From positions 25,815,501 to 25,879,500 of the forward strand of contig NW_018343954.1 of assembly GCF_002099425.1 (NCBI RefSeq): a stretch of DNA of 64,000 bases, given 5' to 3'. A program made the translations under genes and the position numbers. Positions within the stretch are counted from its first letter, which is position 1. Every line of letters begins with the position of its first letter. Positions 1 to 9,694 of this stretch are shown one piece after another. The DNA is from Phascolarctos cinereus. Taxonomy: Eukaryota; Chordata; Mammalia; Diprotodontia; Phascolarctidae. The notes under the pieces were generated by a model. That model ran no database searches. It saw only the letters and a list, made by a program, of their open reading frames with translations, and was not told the origin of the DNA.

Positions 1-759
1 TGGAACTCAGAGAGGCGGGCAATACTGTCATCTCCCTAATACAAATTAGGTAACACATGGTTTTAACTTTTTTACCTACCATCACTTTTTTTGCCATAAT
101 TTTAAAACTAAATTATTTAATCAAAGCACAAGAAAACCTTGTTAACTAAGAATGAGTAGAAAGACCAGTTTGATTTAGAGAACATTCTCCTTCATAGAAT
201 CTTTTAAAAGAAATTTGGTTTCATTCTTTTCAAGCAAAGAAATACACGAATAGGCACAGATAAGTTTGAAAAAAGAATTACAATTCAAAAATCACAACCC
301 CATTGTGATAATTGATGTTATCATAAGCATCAAAGCTGCATAACATACAGACAAAAATGAATTACCGGAAGGAAGCAAGCCAAAGCACACTAAAGAAATC
401 CTTAATTTCTTAAGTCTTAGAAAAAGCCAAAATTTAGAAGAAACTATTTCAAACTCTTGACTCAAAGTAAATCATGTATTCTACATCCGAATCCTTCAAT
501 ACTTAAAAAGAGTAATGATTTCTTTCATTGATATGGGAACCTCCCTAACCTATGAAGATCACAACTCTTCTATACCTTAGCAAAGAATTTCATGAACTGT
601 TCTGATCAAAACAATAATCACCTGACAGCCAAGCTTCTGGTGATAAGATACCTAAATTAGCAAAGTTCAAATTAATGGAAACCAAATTAATGAAATTATA
701 TTATCAAAAAACTTTTAAATCCTTTAGAGTCAGCTGAAATAGCACTTGATCCTGAAAAT
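1..759. other. ZCCHC4 intron 3, no recognisable element
   Basis: AT-rich sequence within ZCCHC4 intron 3, judging by exon 3 at 2050-2132. I see no exon-like or repeat-like signal. ZCCHC4 exon 4 is not recognisable anywhere in 1-2049, so it should lie beyond the left edge. Confidence 0.5.
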
Positions 760-845
760 CTCTGATTCCCACACCCTCCTTTTTGTAGGTGCTTAGCATA
801 GTGTCTGGCACAGACTAGTTACTTAATAAATGCTTACTAACTGAT
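760..845 (+). repeat. L2 3' end fragment
   Basis: The stretch reads as the typical L2 tail: a last-block 'gcttagcatagtgtctggcacag' type sequence followed by 'taataaatgcttactaactg'. Only the final ~85 bp is recognisable. It could instead be a MIR tail, because MIR and L2 share their 3' ends. Confidence 0.6.
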
Positions 846-1007
846 TATTCATATGGAACTTATCACATATTACCCTCAACTATACTATCATTGTATGTGT
901 AATGTCTCCTCTACTGGTTTATAAGTTTTTGCAGGCATCAGCCTTCTAGCTGAAGACTAAAACTCTATCTAGCACATAACGGGTGACAAGTAAGGAATAG
1001 GCAAAAG

Positions 1008-1190
1008 AGCCAGGATTTGGAATCAGAGGACCAGGGTTTGAATCTTGACTCTTTCCTTTACTATCTGTGTGACCCAGACCAAGTCACTAAATATTTCTCA
1101 GTTTCGACACAGATGTCATAAGGCAGGTGAAACAGATACTCTTAAGGTCCATCCTGGCACTAGACTGTGGAATCCCAAGTGTTTAACAAA
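1008..1190 (+). repeat. MIR (CORE-SINE)
   Basis: tRNA-like head 'ccagggtttgaatcttgact' followed by 'tctgtgtgacccagaccaagtcact', then the 3' variant with 'gtccatcctggcac'. Sense orientation, strongly diverged, in ZCCHC4 intron 3. Confidence 0.75.
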
Positions 1191-1587
1191 AAAGCTGACA
1201 ACAGAAGTATTTTAAGTAAAAAGGTTATGGATACCACCAATCATAAAGAAACTGAAAACTACTCTCAAGGAAGAATACTACCAAATTGTAAACAGCTAAA
1301 ACACTCTCCTTCTGGGAGTCTTTTACTTCCCCTCCTCTCCTATCCAATATTTCATATCTCACGAGAGCACTTTACATGAAAAAGAAGGCATCAAGTATGC
1401 AAACTTCAGCTAATCTCCTGTAATTCCTTTTTTTCCTCAAAGTACTGCACTCTGAGAAGAGAAATTTAAGAGCTCTAACAACAGTAGACCAAGATCCTTA
1501 TCACTGAAGAAAAATAACAAAACTGTCTAGATTTTTATAACCATCCCAAACTTAACATTAACCTCTTTTCAATCTTATCTTGCTTTA

Positions 1588-1838
1588 TTGTTGTTCAGTC
1601 GTGTCCAAATCTCCCTGATCCCATTTGGGGTTTTCTTGGCAAAGATATTGGAGTGGTCTGCCGTTTCCTTCTCCAGCTCATTTTACAGATGAGGAAACTG
1701 AAGCAAACTGGGTTAAGGGACTTGCCCAGGGTCATACAGCTAGGAAGTGTCTGAGGTCACATTTGAACTCAGGAAGATGAGTCTTCCTAACTCCAGGCCC
1801 AATACTTGCTCATTACAGCATCTAGCTGCTCAATCCTA
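1588..1838 (-). repeat. Mar1-type tRNA/RTE-tailed SINE
   Basis: Reverse complement of the common marsupial SINE. The right side is the tRNA-like head (agctgctagatgctg...). The middle holds the 'gtgaccctgggcaagtc' block and a 'gaaactgaagcaaa' stretch. The left side is the tail with 'ccccaaatgggatcagggag' and 'gacacgactgaacaacaata' type sequence. That tail resembles RTE/BovB 3' ends, as expected for RTE mobilisation (inference). Confidence 0.85.
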
Positions 1839-2049
1839 TCCCACCTAGCCCCAAATAAAATCCACTAATCCATTCTTACTCACCAAGTAAAATATTTTAC
1901 AGTTTCATGGTCTCCTTTCACTTCCCTAGCCTCCAGGGGGAAAAAAATGATATTTTAGTGTTGTTTAAAGGTTTGGTCACAGTGGTAGTTAGTTTTAAGG
2001 GAAGAGGTTACAGTTAAAGTAACATTTAAAAGCAATACAATATCAGCAC

Positions 2050-2132
2050 CTTTCTATGTACTGCTTGTGGGACAGGGGAGGTTGGCAACGTCTGTTGTAA
2101 ATTTCTCGGGCAGCAAGTCTAGCTTCTGACAA
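2050..2132 (-). CDS. ZCCHC4: ZCCHC4 exon 3
   Basis: Read on the minus strand, a pyrimidine run and CAG acceptor precede an open 83-nt exon encoding [16 protein letters not shown] and then [11 protein letters not shown] plus two bases. I recall human ZCCHC4 continuing [21 protein letters not shown] after the GRF finger, so the match is strong. The donor is AAAG/GTGCTG. It has GT but lacks the usual purine-A-G-T extension, so it is weak. Frame: exons 1+2 end on a codon boundary (270 nt); this exon then uses 27 full codons and leaves two bases (phase 2). The segment lies between the GRF finger and the methyltransferase domain of this rRNA N6-adenosine methyltransferase. Confidence 0.93.
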
Positions 2133-2140
2133 CTGAAAAA

Positions 2141-3550
2141 AGAGCACAGATCATGTAAACAAAAATTCTCAAATATTCAACTATTTTAAACTGCAGGCAT
2201 TTTTTTTACATGAAGAAACATAAAGTTTAAAGTTAAAATGCATTGTCTATTCATTTCAAAAAGAAATGTAAGAAACTTAGGAAGGCCTTTTTTTTAACCT
2301 CTGAAAGCACTAAAATTAACTCATGTAAGAATTTTTGTTTGACTGGAGAAAAACTGTAAACAGGATTCACTTGTTCTAAAGCAGTAATGCTAAAAACTTT
2401 TCCTTAAAAGTGTTAAGAGTTTTTATATTGTTTTCTATGCCACAAACATTCTTTCCATTATCTCAGTCTTCATGTAACTAGAATTTATCATTCAAAATTC
2501 AGAAATGAATCATAGGAAATTAATCACAAGGCATTTTCAGCATAACTGAAAGTGGAGTTTTTTGTTGGCCATGGTCATGACCAGCCCTCAATTTCTCTTT
2601 AGGGAAATAGTAGCCAGTCTACTGAGTTAGTACATCAGTACATATATTTATGACAGGCAGCGCAGAAAAACAATGAGCTGGGCCCAGAACTAAACAGGAG
2701 AAAGAGAGCAGCTGGATGGCACTAGGGAAATTTAAAGTGTGCTTTTAATGATCCTAAGCTGCTGCCCAACACAAAAACTTATCTTTTTCAATAACCGTGA
2801 TGTCCCAATAATGATGTAGTTTGGAATACTATAATCTTGAAAAAATAAGTTACAGATTACCTAAAGGGCAACGGGGAAACGAGTGGGCATAGACTGCATT
2901 ATAGTTCCAACAACGAAATGTGAAAGAAGTACTGTAAAAGACCACATTCAGTAAATATATGATTCTTAAAATTCATATGGTGAGAGTAAGGGAGTAAAAT
3001 GTGGAGAGTCAGTACTAACACTGGAACTCGCACAACATAAAAAGAGCTAAAGGAAGGTCTCCAGCAAGTTCTCTGTGTGTAAGAATATGACAGGTTGAGA
3101 AGGTGTGGATTCTTCTTAACTCTGATATTGTTGCAACTTTAAATGTCCTTTTAAGAGAATGAGTTCTTGATTCCTTAAGGCTGAATCCTATTGATGGAGG
3201 CCTTCATTTTAATCCTAGTTTTGTATATGTTAACTGTTTTATCTTTCAAGGAATGACTGCTTGCCAGAATCTTGGTGAAAGGAAATAGAATTTACATAGC
3301 CAAACAGAGAAAAATAATAATCGAAAGCTTTTATTTTGTATTGTTATATAATCTTATGTATTATATGTATCACATCATCTTATGTACTTACATAAATATC
3401 TATGTTATATCATCTTTCTATGGATTTTAAATCTTACTCAAGCATTAAAAGATGGAAAGAGATCTAGATTTTCAAGACAATTTTACTGACCAGTAATTAA
3501 TATCTTTGTCAATAATAAAAATTCACTAACTCTAATCTCTAGCAATAAAA
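2141..3550. other. ZCCHC4 intron 2, left part without recognisable elements
   Basis: Unique-looking AT-rich intron sequence between exon 3 and the first MIR of the intron. I see no ORF, repeat head or structured motif that I can name. Confidence 0.5.
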
Positions 3551-3555
3551 GGCTA

Positions 3556-3875
3556 TGGCACCATGTTCATGGTATAATGGAAAGTGATGTATTTGATGTG
3601 ACATCATAAGACCTGGATTTGGATCTTGGTTTTTCTATTTATTACCTGTGTGGCCCTAGGTGATAATAATAATAGCTACCATTTATGTAGTGCTTTAAGA
3701 TTTGCAAAACACTTCACATAGGTTATCTTATTTGAAACTCACAATAAGCTTGTAATATGTAGGTATTACAAGTATCGTTGTAGCCTCTAAGCTTCGGATT
3801 CTACATCTGTAAAATGAATGGATTGGATCACATCACCTTGACAGTCCTTCCCAGCTCTAAATCCTATGATCTCTC
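3556..3875 (+). repeat. MIR interrupted by a second MIR (opposite strand)
   Basis: A sense MIR begins near 'ggtataatggaaagtgatg', runs through 'acctgtgtggccctaggt' to 3662, and resumes at about 3786 with 'ctacatctgtaaaatgaatg' and 'tcccagctctaaatcctatgat'. The ~120 bp between (3663-3785) is an antisense MIR piece starting 'gataataataatagctacca' with 'tttgcaaaacacttcacata'. This is a MIR-into-MIR insertion in ZCCHC4 intron 2. Confidence 0.7.
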
Positions 3876-3899
3876 ATACTTAATTTAAATCACAGGACA

Positions 3900-4065
3900 G
3901 TGAAAATGTCACTGGACTGTGAATCTGAGACTTGAGTTCTAATCTTAGCTTTAAGTAGCTATGTTACTTTGAACAAATCACTTAATACCTATGGGTCACA
4001 AGTTTCCCTATCTTTAAAAACATGATCCATAAAGTCCCCTGCAATGCTAATACTTTATGACATCC
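3900..4065 (+). repeat. MIR
   Basis: Diverged sense MIR: 'gacttgagttctaatcttag', 'gaacaaatcacttaatac', and a 3' block with 'aaagtcccctgcaatgcta'. Confidence 0.65.
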
Positions 4066-4204
4066 ATATTCAAAATATATGTTATTCTTAGGAATTCTCA
4101 GTACAACTGTCCCACATATCAATACATCAAGGACCCATGATTTCATCAGTGTAGGAAATCCCAGTCTAGGAACTGATTTTGTGATCCTAGTTATAACTTA
4201 AGAG

Positions 4205-4340
4205 TCTTAAAAAGTTGCCTGAGGCTCAGAGAGGCTCTCTGTCACATCATATACCTATTTTCAGAAATCAGCCTTGAATCCAGGTATTACTGACTGCAAG
4301 TCCAGAACTCTATCTGCTATACAGCTTCCTCTCTATAGGC
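4205..4340 (-). repeat. MIR fragment
   Basis: Antisense MIR 3' half to head: 'ctgaggctcagagaggct', then 'cttgaatccaggtattactg' and 'ccagaactctatctgctata'. It ends ~55 bp from ZCCHC4 exon 2. Confidence 0.65.
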
Positions 4341-4396
4341 ACAATCTTGCCATAACAGGAAACATGAAAAAAACATATCTCCAAAGACCGTCATAC

Positions 4397-4515
4397 CTTT
4401 TCATCTTCCCACTGAAAGAAATTACAGTCTTTTCTATCTCTGCAAGCTGAGCAAGCATAAAATCTTCGAGCCTCTTCTTTACCTTGGTTCACCTTTACAA
4501 ACAGAAGAGTAGGAC
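4397..4515 (-). CDS. ZCCHC4: ZCCHC4 exon 2 (GRF zinc finger)
   Basis: On the minus strand a TCTGTAG acceptor opens a 119-nt exon that ends GATGAAAAG at a good GTATGA donor. With the split Gly codon from exon 1 it encodes residues 51-90: [16 protein letters not shown], then [20 protein letters not shown] and EDEK. This is nearly identical to the human protein as I recall it. It completes a GRF-type zinc finger: Cys48-x-His50 from exon 1 with Tyr70-x-Cys72 and Cys81-x-Phe-Phe-x-Trp here. In ZCCHC4 this finger forms part of the RNA-binding N-terminus of the enzyme that places m6A on 28S rRNA (known for the family). The exon is exactly in frame with exons 1 and 3, and no disabling change is seen. 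Confidence 0.96.
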
Positions 4516-4631
4516 CTACAGAAGAAAAATTAATAGCATCATCAGCTTATGAATAAGAAACATTTCTAGAGCTCCATTTAAATTGCTAGTTTTCACTTTA
4601 GTGAAAGTTTTAGGGTTTTTTGTTAAAAAGG

Positions 4632-4760
4632 CAGTACTGCAGAGCATTTGGAATTTAATACTGTGGGTTGAAATCCTAGTTTTGCTATGTGACCTTAGGT
4701 AAAATATCTAACCTTCCTAGATCACTATTTTCTCACCTGTGGAGACACTAAATCCCATCA
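4632..4760 (+). repeat. MIR fragment
   Basis: Sense MIR remnant with 'gggttgaaatcctagttttg', 'ctatgtgaccttaggtaaaa' and 'ttttctcacctgtgg', in ZCCHC4 intron 1. Confidence 0.6.
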
Positions 4761-4914
4761 TGCTAAATCTATCATTTTGATTAATTTATGATTTCTACGG
4801 AACAATTTTCAGGCACGAATAATTTAAACATATCATCTTTTGAAAATTGAACACATTTAGAAATGAATGCCACTCTGTGACGCTTAGTGAGGTGGAAAGA
4901 AGCTTCTTTATTGT

Positions 4915-5132
4915 AAAATGGTGACAACAATCCACATTTGTAAAGCACTTTAAGGTTTACAAAACGCTTTCCTCAAAACATCCTTCCAGATAGTGTAATT
5001 ATTATCCTTATTTTACAGCCCACAAATCTGATGTTCAAAGTTTAGGTGACTCACACCGCTATTAAATGGCAGATGTGAACTCAATTCTCCCATCCCCAGT
5101 TTTTTCTGACTTCCAAGTCCATCACACCAGGA
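4915..5132 (-). repeat. MIR
   Basis: Antisense MIR: 'atttgtaaagcactttaagg', 'attattatccttattttaca', 'gtgaactcaattctcccat' and 'cttccaagtccatcacacc'. Confidence 0.75.
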
Positions 5133-5595
5133 TTGTCTGAGCATATCAGTGCTGGCACTAAGGGTTGCTGTGAGAAACATTTGTATACTGTACTGTACAA
5201 CACCATAAAAAACCGTGAACTATTCTCATTATGAGACAGTGGCTACAAAGCGAAGATTTCTCATTGTCTTGCTCCCTGGCCCACTCTGCTCTCTCCCATA
5301 GCCTAACACAAGCAGGAACCTGTGGCGTTGCTGACAAATAGTTCAAGGACGTCACCGGCACCTAGCCCCCCTTCTCCTGTCCAGCTTGCTCTGCCATGAA
5401 TGAGCAGAAAGCCTATGCTTGTAAAGCCATGCTAGCCATGCTTGAGAGGGGCTCTAAATCGCTAATATCCCTGCCAAAAACAAACGTAGAGTCTGGAAGC
5501 TTTTCCTGGGACGTTGCCCTTTGGCAATTGTGAACAGTTCCAGCTAAAAGGCATGGGGCAGAACAAGGTTTATGGAAAGGGACCTTCTTAGAAAT

Positions 5596-5672
5596 CAACC
5601 CCTTCATTTTATTGATGAGGAAACTGAGGTCCATAAATGTGAAGTGACTTGTCCAAGCAGTCCACGTATTAC
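5596..5672 (-). repeat. MIR fragment close to the promoter
   Basis: The conserved antisense block 'ttgatgaggaaactgaggtc' followed by 'agtgacttgtccaagcag' marks a short MIR remnant in ZCCHC4 intron 1, about 140 bp from exon 1. The ORFs crossing it (for example 5572-5871 plus) are chance. Confidence 0.6.
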
Positions 5673-5699
5673 CCATTCAGGTTCTTACACTCGAGTGAA

Positions 5700-6130
5700 G
5701 GGACCAGACACAGAGAAGAGGGGGTTGGCCATAGAGACAAACCCGACTCCTCAGACCCCTCCACGTCCCATGAGCTACACGTGCCCGGCCGAAGCGGCTC
5801 CTGGACCCACCGTGGGGACACTGAGGAGGGGGGTCCGAGGTGTCTTGGGAAACCAACACCTCCACCCCTGACCTCCTCCCCCGTGCCCGACCCTCCTCCA
5901 CCGCGGCCGCCGCTTCCTCCTTCGCCATGGTAGCTCCCTCCTCGCTCCTGGAGGCAGCCATCTTCCCGCTACTGTCCCGAAAGCCTCAGCTACCAACGAC
6001 GATGTGCCGCTAGGCGTAGGCTAGAGCGTCGCCGGCCGCTAAACATCGCCCCCGCGGGACCTGGAGGAGTCACGACAGCCGCAAGGGCTGCTCCTGTCGT
6101 CGCGTTCCTACCCCTAGGGTGACAATGGAG
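5700..6130 (-). promoter_or_regulatory. ZCCHC4: CpG-rich promoter region of ZCCHC4
   Basis: Base composition changes abruptly to GC- and CpG-rich across these ~430 bp in an otherwise AT-rich window. The stretch covers ZCCHC4 exon 1, its 5' leader and the expected start-site region. Around the start codon the minus strand reads GGGAAGATGGCTGCC, which fits a Kozak context (A at -3, G at +4) and also the YY1 motif AAGATGGC. No TATA box is evident, as usual for a housekeeping CpG promoter. The start site itself cannot be fixed from sequence. Confidence 0.75.
5811..5961 (-). CDS. ZCCHC4: ZCCHC4 exon 1 (coding part, initiator ATG)
   Basis: Minus-strand ATG at 5961 in a good Kozak context, with an in-frame TGA 24-26 nt further upstream, so this is the first in-frame start. 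The 151-nt coding part gives MAASRSEEGATMAKEEAAAA, then VEEGRARGRRSGVEVLVSQD and TSDPPPQCPH, plus the first base of a Gly codon. It ends CCCCACG/GTGGGT, a usable donor. The MAASR start and the ...CPHG/PTLLF junction match human ZCCHC4 as I recall it. The low-complexity Ala/Glu/Arg stretch is unlike the human one and about eight residues longer. CPH provides the first two zinc ligands of the GRF finger finished by exon 2. The ORF runs on past the donor only by chance. Confidence 0.95.
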
Positions 6131-6299
6131 GGGCAGATAATGAGGCTCCTGGCTCCCCTTTTAAAAGGAGATAAATATATAGTACTTCACTATTTCTGAG
6201 AATGTGTCCCAAATACCTTTAATTTGTACAGCAAAACGTATTGTAGAGGCAACTGGAGAGATTTAACTGGTTTCTTTAACTAATCTCCATGGGACGTAA

Positions 6300-6530
6300 G
6301 CTTCAGGCCCATCACCGTCATGGTTTTCCTCCTGTGGACATTCGGTAGGCAATCAATATCCTGGGAGCCATCACCAGTTGTCCTGACCTCTGTCTTGCCA
6401 CTGAACTTCCATGACTGTAGGAGAGAGCCAGGCTAATGACTTTGCACAGCTCTGCCTCACTTAAATCCAATTCACTTGCAAATCAAGATATCACCCTGCT
6501 GATGTCATTGATACTCTCAGAGAACAAACA
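6300..6530 (-). repeat. Unclassified dispersed repeat, family A
   Basis: Reads, on the minus strand, like the elements at 27785-28590 and 55685-55870. Shared blocks are 'gaattggatttaagtgaggc', 'agagctgtgcaaagtcatta', 'ccagtggcaagac' type and 'caactggtgatgg'. Start block: 'tcaatgacatcagcagggtg'. I recognise it as a common marsupial repeat but cannot name the family. Confidence 0.7.
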
Positions 6531-6756
6531 AACAAAAACTCAGAACTGAACGCCAGACTCCAAATGGGATCTGACTAGGGCAGAGAACAGGACTGTCCCA
6601 TTCATCACTGGCCCTGAGCTTATTCCTCTCTTAAGGCACACTAACATGGTATTACCTTTTGTGGCTACCACATTATACTTTTGAGTCCTGGTGAGCTCAG
6701 TTGTTCCTAACCAGTGGGCCACTAGAGAATAATTACAAAGTATCTGTGAAACCGTT

Positions 6757-6763
6757 TGTGTGT

Positions 6764-6812
<49 letters not shown>
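6757..6812. repeat. (TG)n microsatellite
   Basis: A nearly pure TG tract of about 56 bp with one GA interruption. It creates the spurious Cys/Val and His/Thr ORFs on either strand. Confidence 0.97.
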
Positions 6813-6813
<1 letters not shown>

Positions 6814-7289
6814 TGAGCATCATTATTTTGATCTTTATTTAGTGCCAACAGAGATATACTTGATTCAGTATGTGGTTATACCTTCCACAATAGCCCTTGC
6901 AATCTGGAAAATCCATGTAAAATTTTTTGGCCCTCTCTTCATTCTTTTTTTTTTTAAATGGGGTGTTTACAGTACCTCATTGTAAAATTTGGGTTGATAT
7001 TATATAATACTATACATATATTTTATGCATTTCTGAGTTTCTAAACTTTTTCTGTGTCAGCTGCTGGTCTTCATGTGTTGCTTGTGGCTTCCACAATACT
7101 CCCCCAAAATTCCCATTTAATTTTTTATACTGACTCGCAATGTGGAAGGGATAAATATAATAAATGTACAAACATACTTTTGTGTACTGAATAATGTCCC
7201 ACACCTACATTTTTTTTTTACCAGACCTTCGATTTCATTGGCTTAGAGAGCCCCTGGGGAGTAAATACCCCGTACCAATGCAGATAACT

Positions 7290-7375
7290 AGTATGTGTTG
7301 GAAACAGAATTCAATTCAGAGTCTTCTTCACTCCAAGGCCAGCTTAGTATAGCACCACTATATCAAAGCTGCCTC
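7290..7375 (-). repeat. MIR head fragment
   Basis: Antisense MIR 5' part: 'ttcaattcagagtcttctt', 'ctccaaggccagcttagtat', ending 'agctgcctcccc'. Confidence 0.6.
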
Positions 7376-7489
7376 CCCTTTATCCCTCTATATTTTAGAA
7401 GTGTATATAGGGGCTGTGATGAATTTTTTAAAAATATAGTTCATTTTTAAAGTCATGCATTTTATCTAAAGATACTAATTTTTTTTATT

Positions 7490-7935
7490 GCACTGAATAG
7501 ATGCCTACTATGTGCCAGGAGTTTTACAAATATGATTTCCTTGATCCTTACCACAACACTTAAAGGTAGGTGCTAATATTATCCCATTTTACAGTTGAGG
7601 AAACCGAGGCAGAGTTAAGTGACTTGCCCAGGGTCACACAACTTGTAAGTGTATGATATGGAATTTAAACTCTGGCCTTCCTGTTTCCAGGACAGCTAGT
7701 CAAGAAGACCCGAGTTCAGATCCAGCCTTAGACACTTATCATCTGTGTGACCCTGGACAAGTCACTTAACTCTGTTTGCCTCAGTTTCCTTATATGTAAA
7801 ATGAACTGAAGAAGGAAATGGCAAACCCTTCCAGTATCTTTGCAAAGAAAACCCCAAATAGAGTCATATAGAGTTGGACACGAATGAACAATTTCCTATC
7901 TCCAAGCCCATCACTCTATCAACTGTACCACCTAG
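7490..7935 (-). repeat. MIR split by a Mar1-type insertion
   Basis: Antisense MIR from 'gatgcctactatgtgccagg' through 'cccattttacagttgaggaa' and 'agggtcacacaacttgtaag' to about 7691. It resumes at about 7893 with 'ccaagcccatcactctatca' and 'ctgtaccacctagct'. The intervening ~200 bp is a younger SINE, listed separately. Confidence 0.75.
7692..7890 (+). repeat. Mar1-type SINE nested in MIR
   Basis: Sense copy: 'agacccgagttcagatccag', 'ctgtgtgaccctggacaagt', 'gaaggaaatggcaaacc', 'aagaaaaccccaaatagagt' and the RTE-like tail 'gttggacacgaatgaacaa'. The first part of the tRNA-like head is shortened. Its position inside the MIR shows it inserted later. Confidence 0.85.
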
Positions 7936-8279
7936 CTTTTTCTGAGAAATTCTGCACATTCAAAAAGCTTGTAAACCAATAATTTAGACTAACCCCCTAA
8001 TTTTTAACAATGGAGAGGCCAAGTCCCATAGAGGAGAAGGAGACTCAACCAAATTAACGTGATTATAATAACACTGGACCTCTAAAGTCTCTGAGAATTC
8101 AGGCTCTAAAAACTCTTGCTTGTTTTTCTCAGATTCATTGTGAACTCTTTTGGGCAATAAATTTCTCAAATCGTGCTCCAAGCCCCAACTCATGCAATTT
8201 TTTTTCTATTTACAGACCATGCTGAGCTAATCCAACAGCAAGAGCATTTAATTAAATAGTGTAAATAAAGACAAGAAAG

Positions 8280-8372
8280 TAAGTAGAAGAATACAAACAA
8301 GATAATATTTGTAAAGTGCTTAGCACAACACCAGGCACATAGTAGGCACTTAAATGCTTGCTAGCTTCCTTT
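8280..8372 (+). repeat. MIR 3' end fragment
   Basis: 'aatatttgtaaagtgcttag' followed by 'acaccaggcacatagtaggc' is the sense 3' end of MIR. Confidence 0.65.
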
Positions 8373-8604
8373 CCCTTTCTCTGATTCCATACACAAGGAG
8401 GTACAACCTTCTCCATCTCTCAAGGTGGAGGATGGGAAAGAAATCTCTGAGGAAAACATGAGGAGAAGCTGAAATTATGCCTTTGGGTGTGTGGGTGGGA
8501 TGAAGAAACTGCTTCCTCTCAACATGCTTTCTGTGGACTGCTTTTGGGTCTGTTACACCCTTGGCTCCAGGTCTTGGCTTCCAGCTCGCTTGCACAGAGG
8601 TGAT

Positions 8605-8885
8605 TTCATGGATAGATGTAGGCCTAGAGTCAGGAAAACCTGAGTTCCAATTTAGCCTCATGCACTTACTAGCTGCGTGACCCTGGACAAGTCACTTAAC
8701 CTCTTTTTGCCATCTGTAAAATGGGGGTGATAATAGCAATTACCTCTCAGAGTTGTTGTGAGAATCAAATGAAATAATAATCTTAAAGTACTTAACATAG
8801 TGCCTGGCACATAGTAAGCACTATATAAAAGTTAGCATTATTTTTATTACAATTATTGTTATCATCTTCATCATTATTATTATTC
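8605..8885 (+). repeat. MIR, near full length
   Basis: Sense MIR with head 'aaacctgagttccaatttag', box 'gtgaccctggacaagtcact', core 'catctgtaaaatgggggtga', 3' end 'gtgcctggcacatagtaagc', and an AT-rich (TTA)n tail. Confidence 0.85.
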
Positions 8886-9067
8886 TGGGGGTCACTTCCT
8901 CTTAGTATAGCTGCTACATCATTGTTTCCTGCTTAGTAGACCATGTGTGGTCCAGAACTTCAAACTACTCCACTTTGACTCCATGTTCATGGTTTCAAAC
9001 TACCGTAATTTCTAAAAAGAAATGATGTTGGAAATTTCTCCAGAAGAATTACAGCTCAAAAAAAAAA

Positions 9068-9318
9068 GTAGCTGAATCGGTAGCATAATGAGTACTCAAG
9101 TCAGAAAGATTTGAATTCTAATCCTGCCCCAGAGACTTACTAGGTGTGTGAACATGGGCAAATCACTTAACTTTTCTCTTCTTCAGTTTCTTCATCTGTA
9201 AAATGGGAATAATAATGGCACCCATCTCACTGGGTTGTTGTAGGAATTAAATGAGATAGTATATACAAAGCACTGTGCAATCCTTAAAGCACTATATAAA
9301 TTAACTATTATTGTTATT
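9068..9318 (+). repeat. MIR, near full length
   Basis: Sense MIR: 'aagatttgaattctaatcct', 'gggcaaatcacttaactttt', 'ttcatctgtaaaatgggaat', 'gggttgttgtaggaattaaa', 'gcactatataaattaact'. Confidence 0.85.
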
Positions 9319-9385
9319 TTAACTTGTAAACTCTTGGCTAGGGAATGGATGAGGTATACGGAAAAAGGTAGAGTTAGACTCTAAC

Positions 9386-9545
9386 TTGGGTGCAGCCTTT
9401 TGACTGAATCCAAGTTTTACAGAACAAATCCTTTTATTAAGGGAATTTGTTCTGTGAAGTTTGGATTCAGTCAAACAGCCACACTTGAGAACCTCGAGGG
9501 CCATGTGTGTCCTTGACATGGCAGGTTCCCCACGCCTGAGTTACA
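9386..9545 (+). mobile_element. hAT-like MITE fragment with a long internal palindrome
   Basis: Positions 9400-9431 and 9442-9474 form an inverted repeat beginning TTGACTGAATCCAA on both arms, around a short AT-rich centre. The pairing weakens but continues outwards to about 9386 and 9489. The three mismatches inside the main stem would all be G-U pairs in RNA from the plus strand. On the right 'cgagggccatgtgtg' and 'aggttccccacgcctgag' follow. These resemble the terminal sequence of hAT (Charlie-type) MITEs known from marsupials. No matching left terminus is visible, so the element looks truncated there. The family assignment is from recognition only. Confidence 0.55.
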
Positions 9546-9569
9546 GCTTCCAAGGAAACCAAATTCTCA

Positions 9570-9690
9570 TCTGTCCTCATTGGATTTGAGCTTCTTAAGG
9601 TCAGAGATTGTTTTTTGCCTTTCTTTGCATTACCAGCACTTAGCACAGAGCCTGGCAAATAGTAAGTGCTAAAGAAATGGTTGTTGATTT
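9570..9690 (+). repeat. L2 3' end
   Basis: 'gagcttcttaaggtcagaga', 'cctttctttgcattaccagc', 'gcacagagcctggcaaatag' and 'taagtgctaaagaaatggtt': the classic L2 terminus in sense orientation. Confidence 0.8.
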
Positions 9691-9694
9691 GACC

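Noticed and set aside
1-40. Possible exon end at the left edge (minus strand reads ...attag/GGAGATGACAG...)
   Set aside because: The acceptor lacks a pyrimidine tract, and the translation does not match ZCCHC4 exon 4 as I recall it; too short to support.
5775-5996. ORF starting upstream of and overlapping the ZCCHC4 start in another frame
   Set aside because: Its first codon is TTG, not ATG, and the protein is CpG-island noise, so it is not a credible upstream ORF.
6540-6985. ORFs rich in His/Thr or Cys/Val
   Set aside because: Produced by the TG microsatellite read on both strands.
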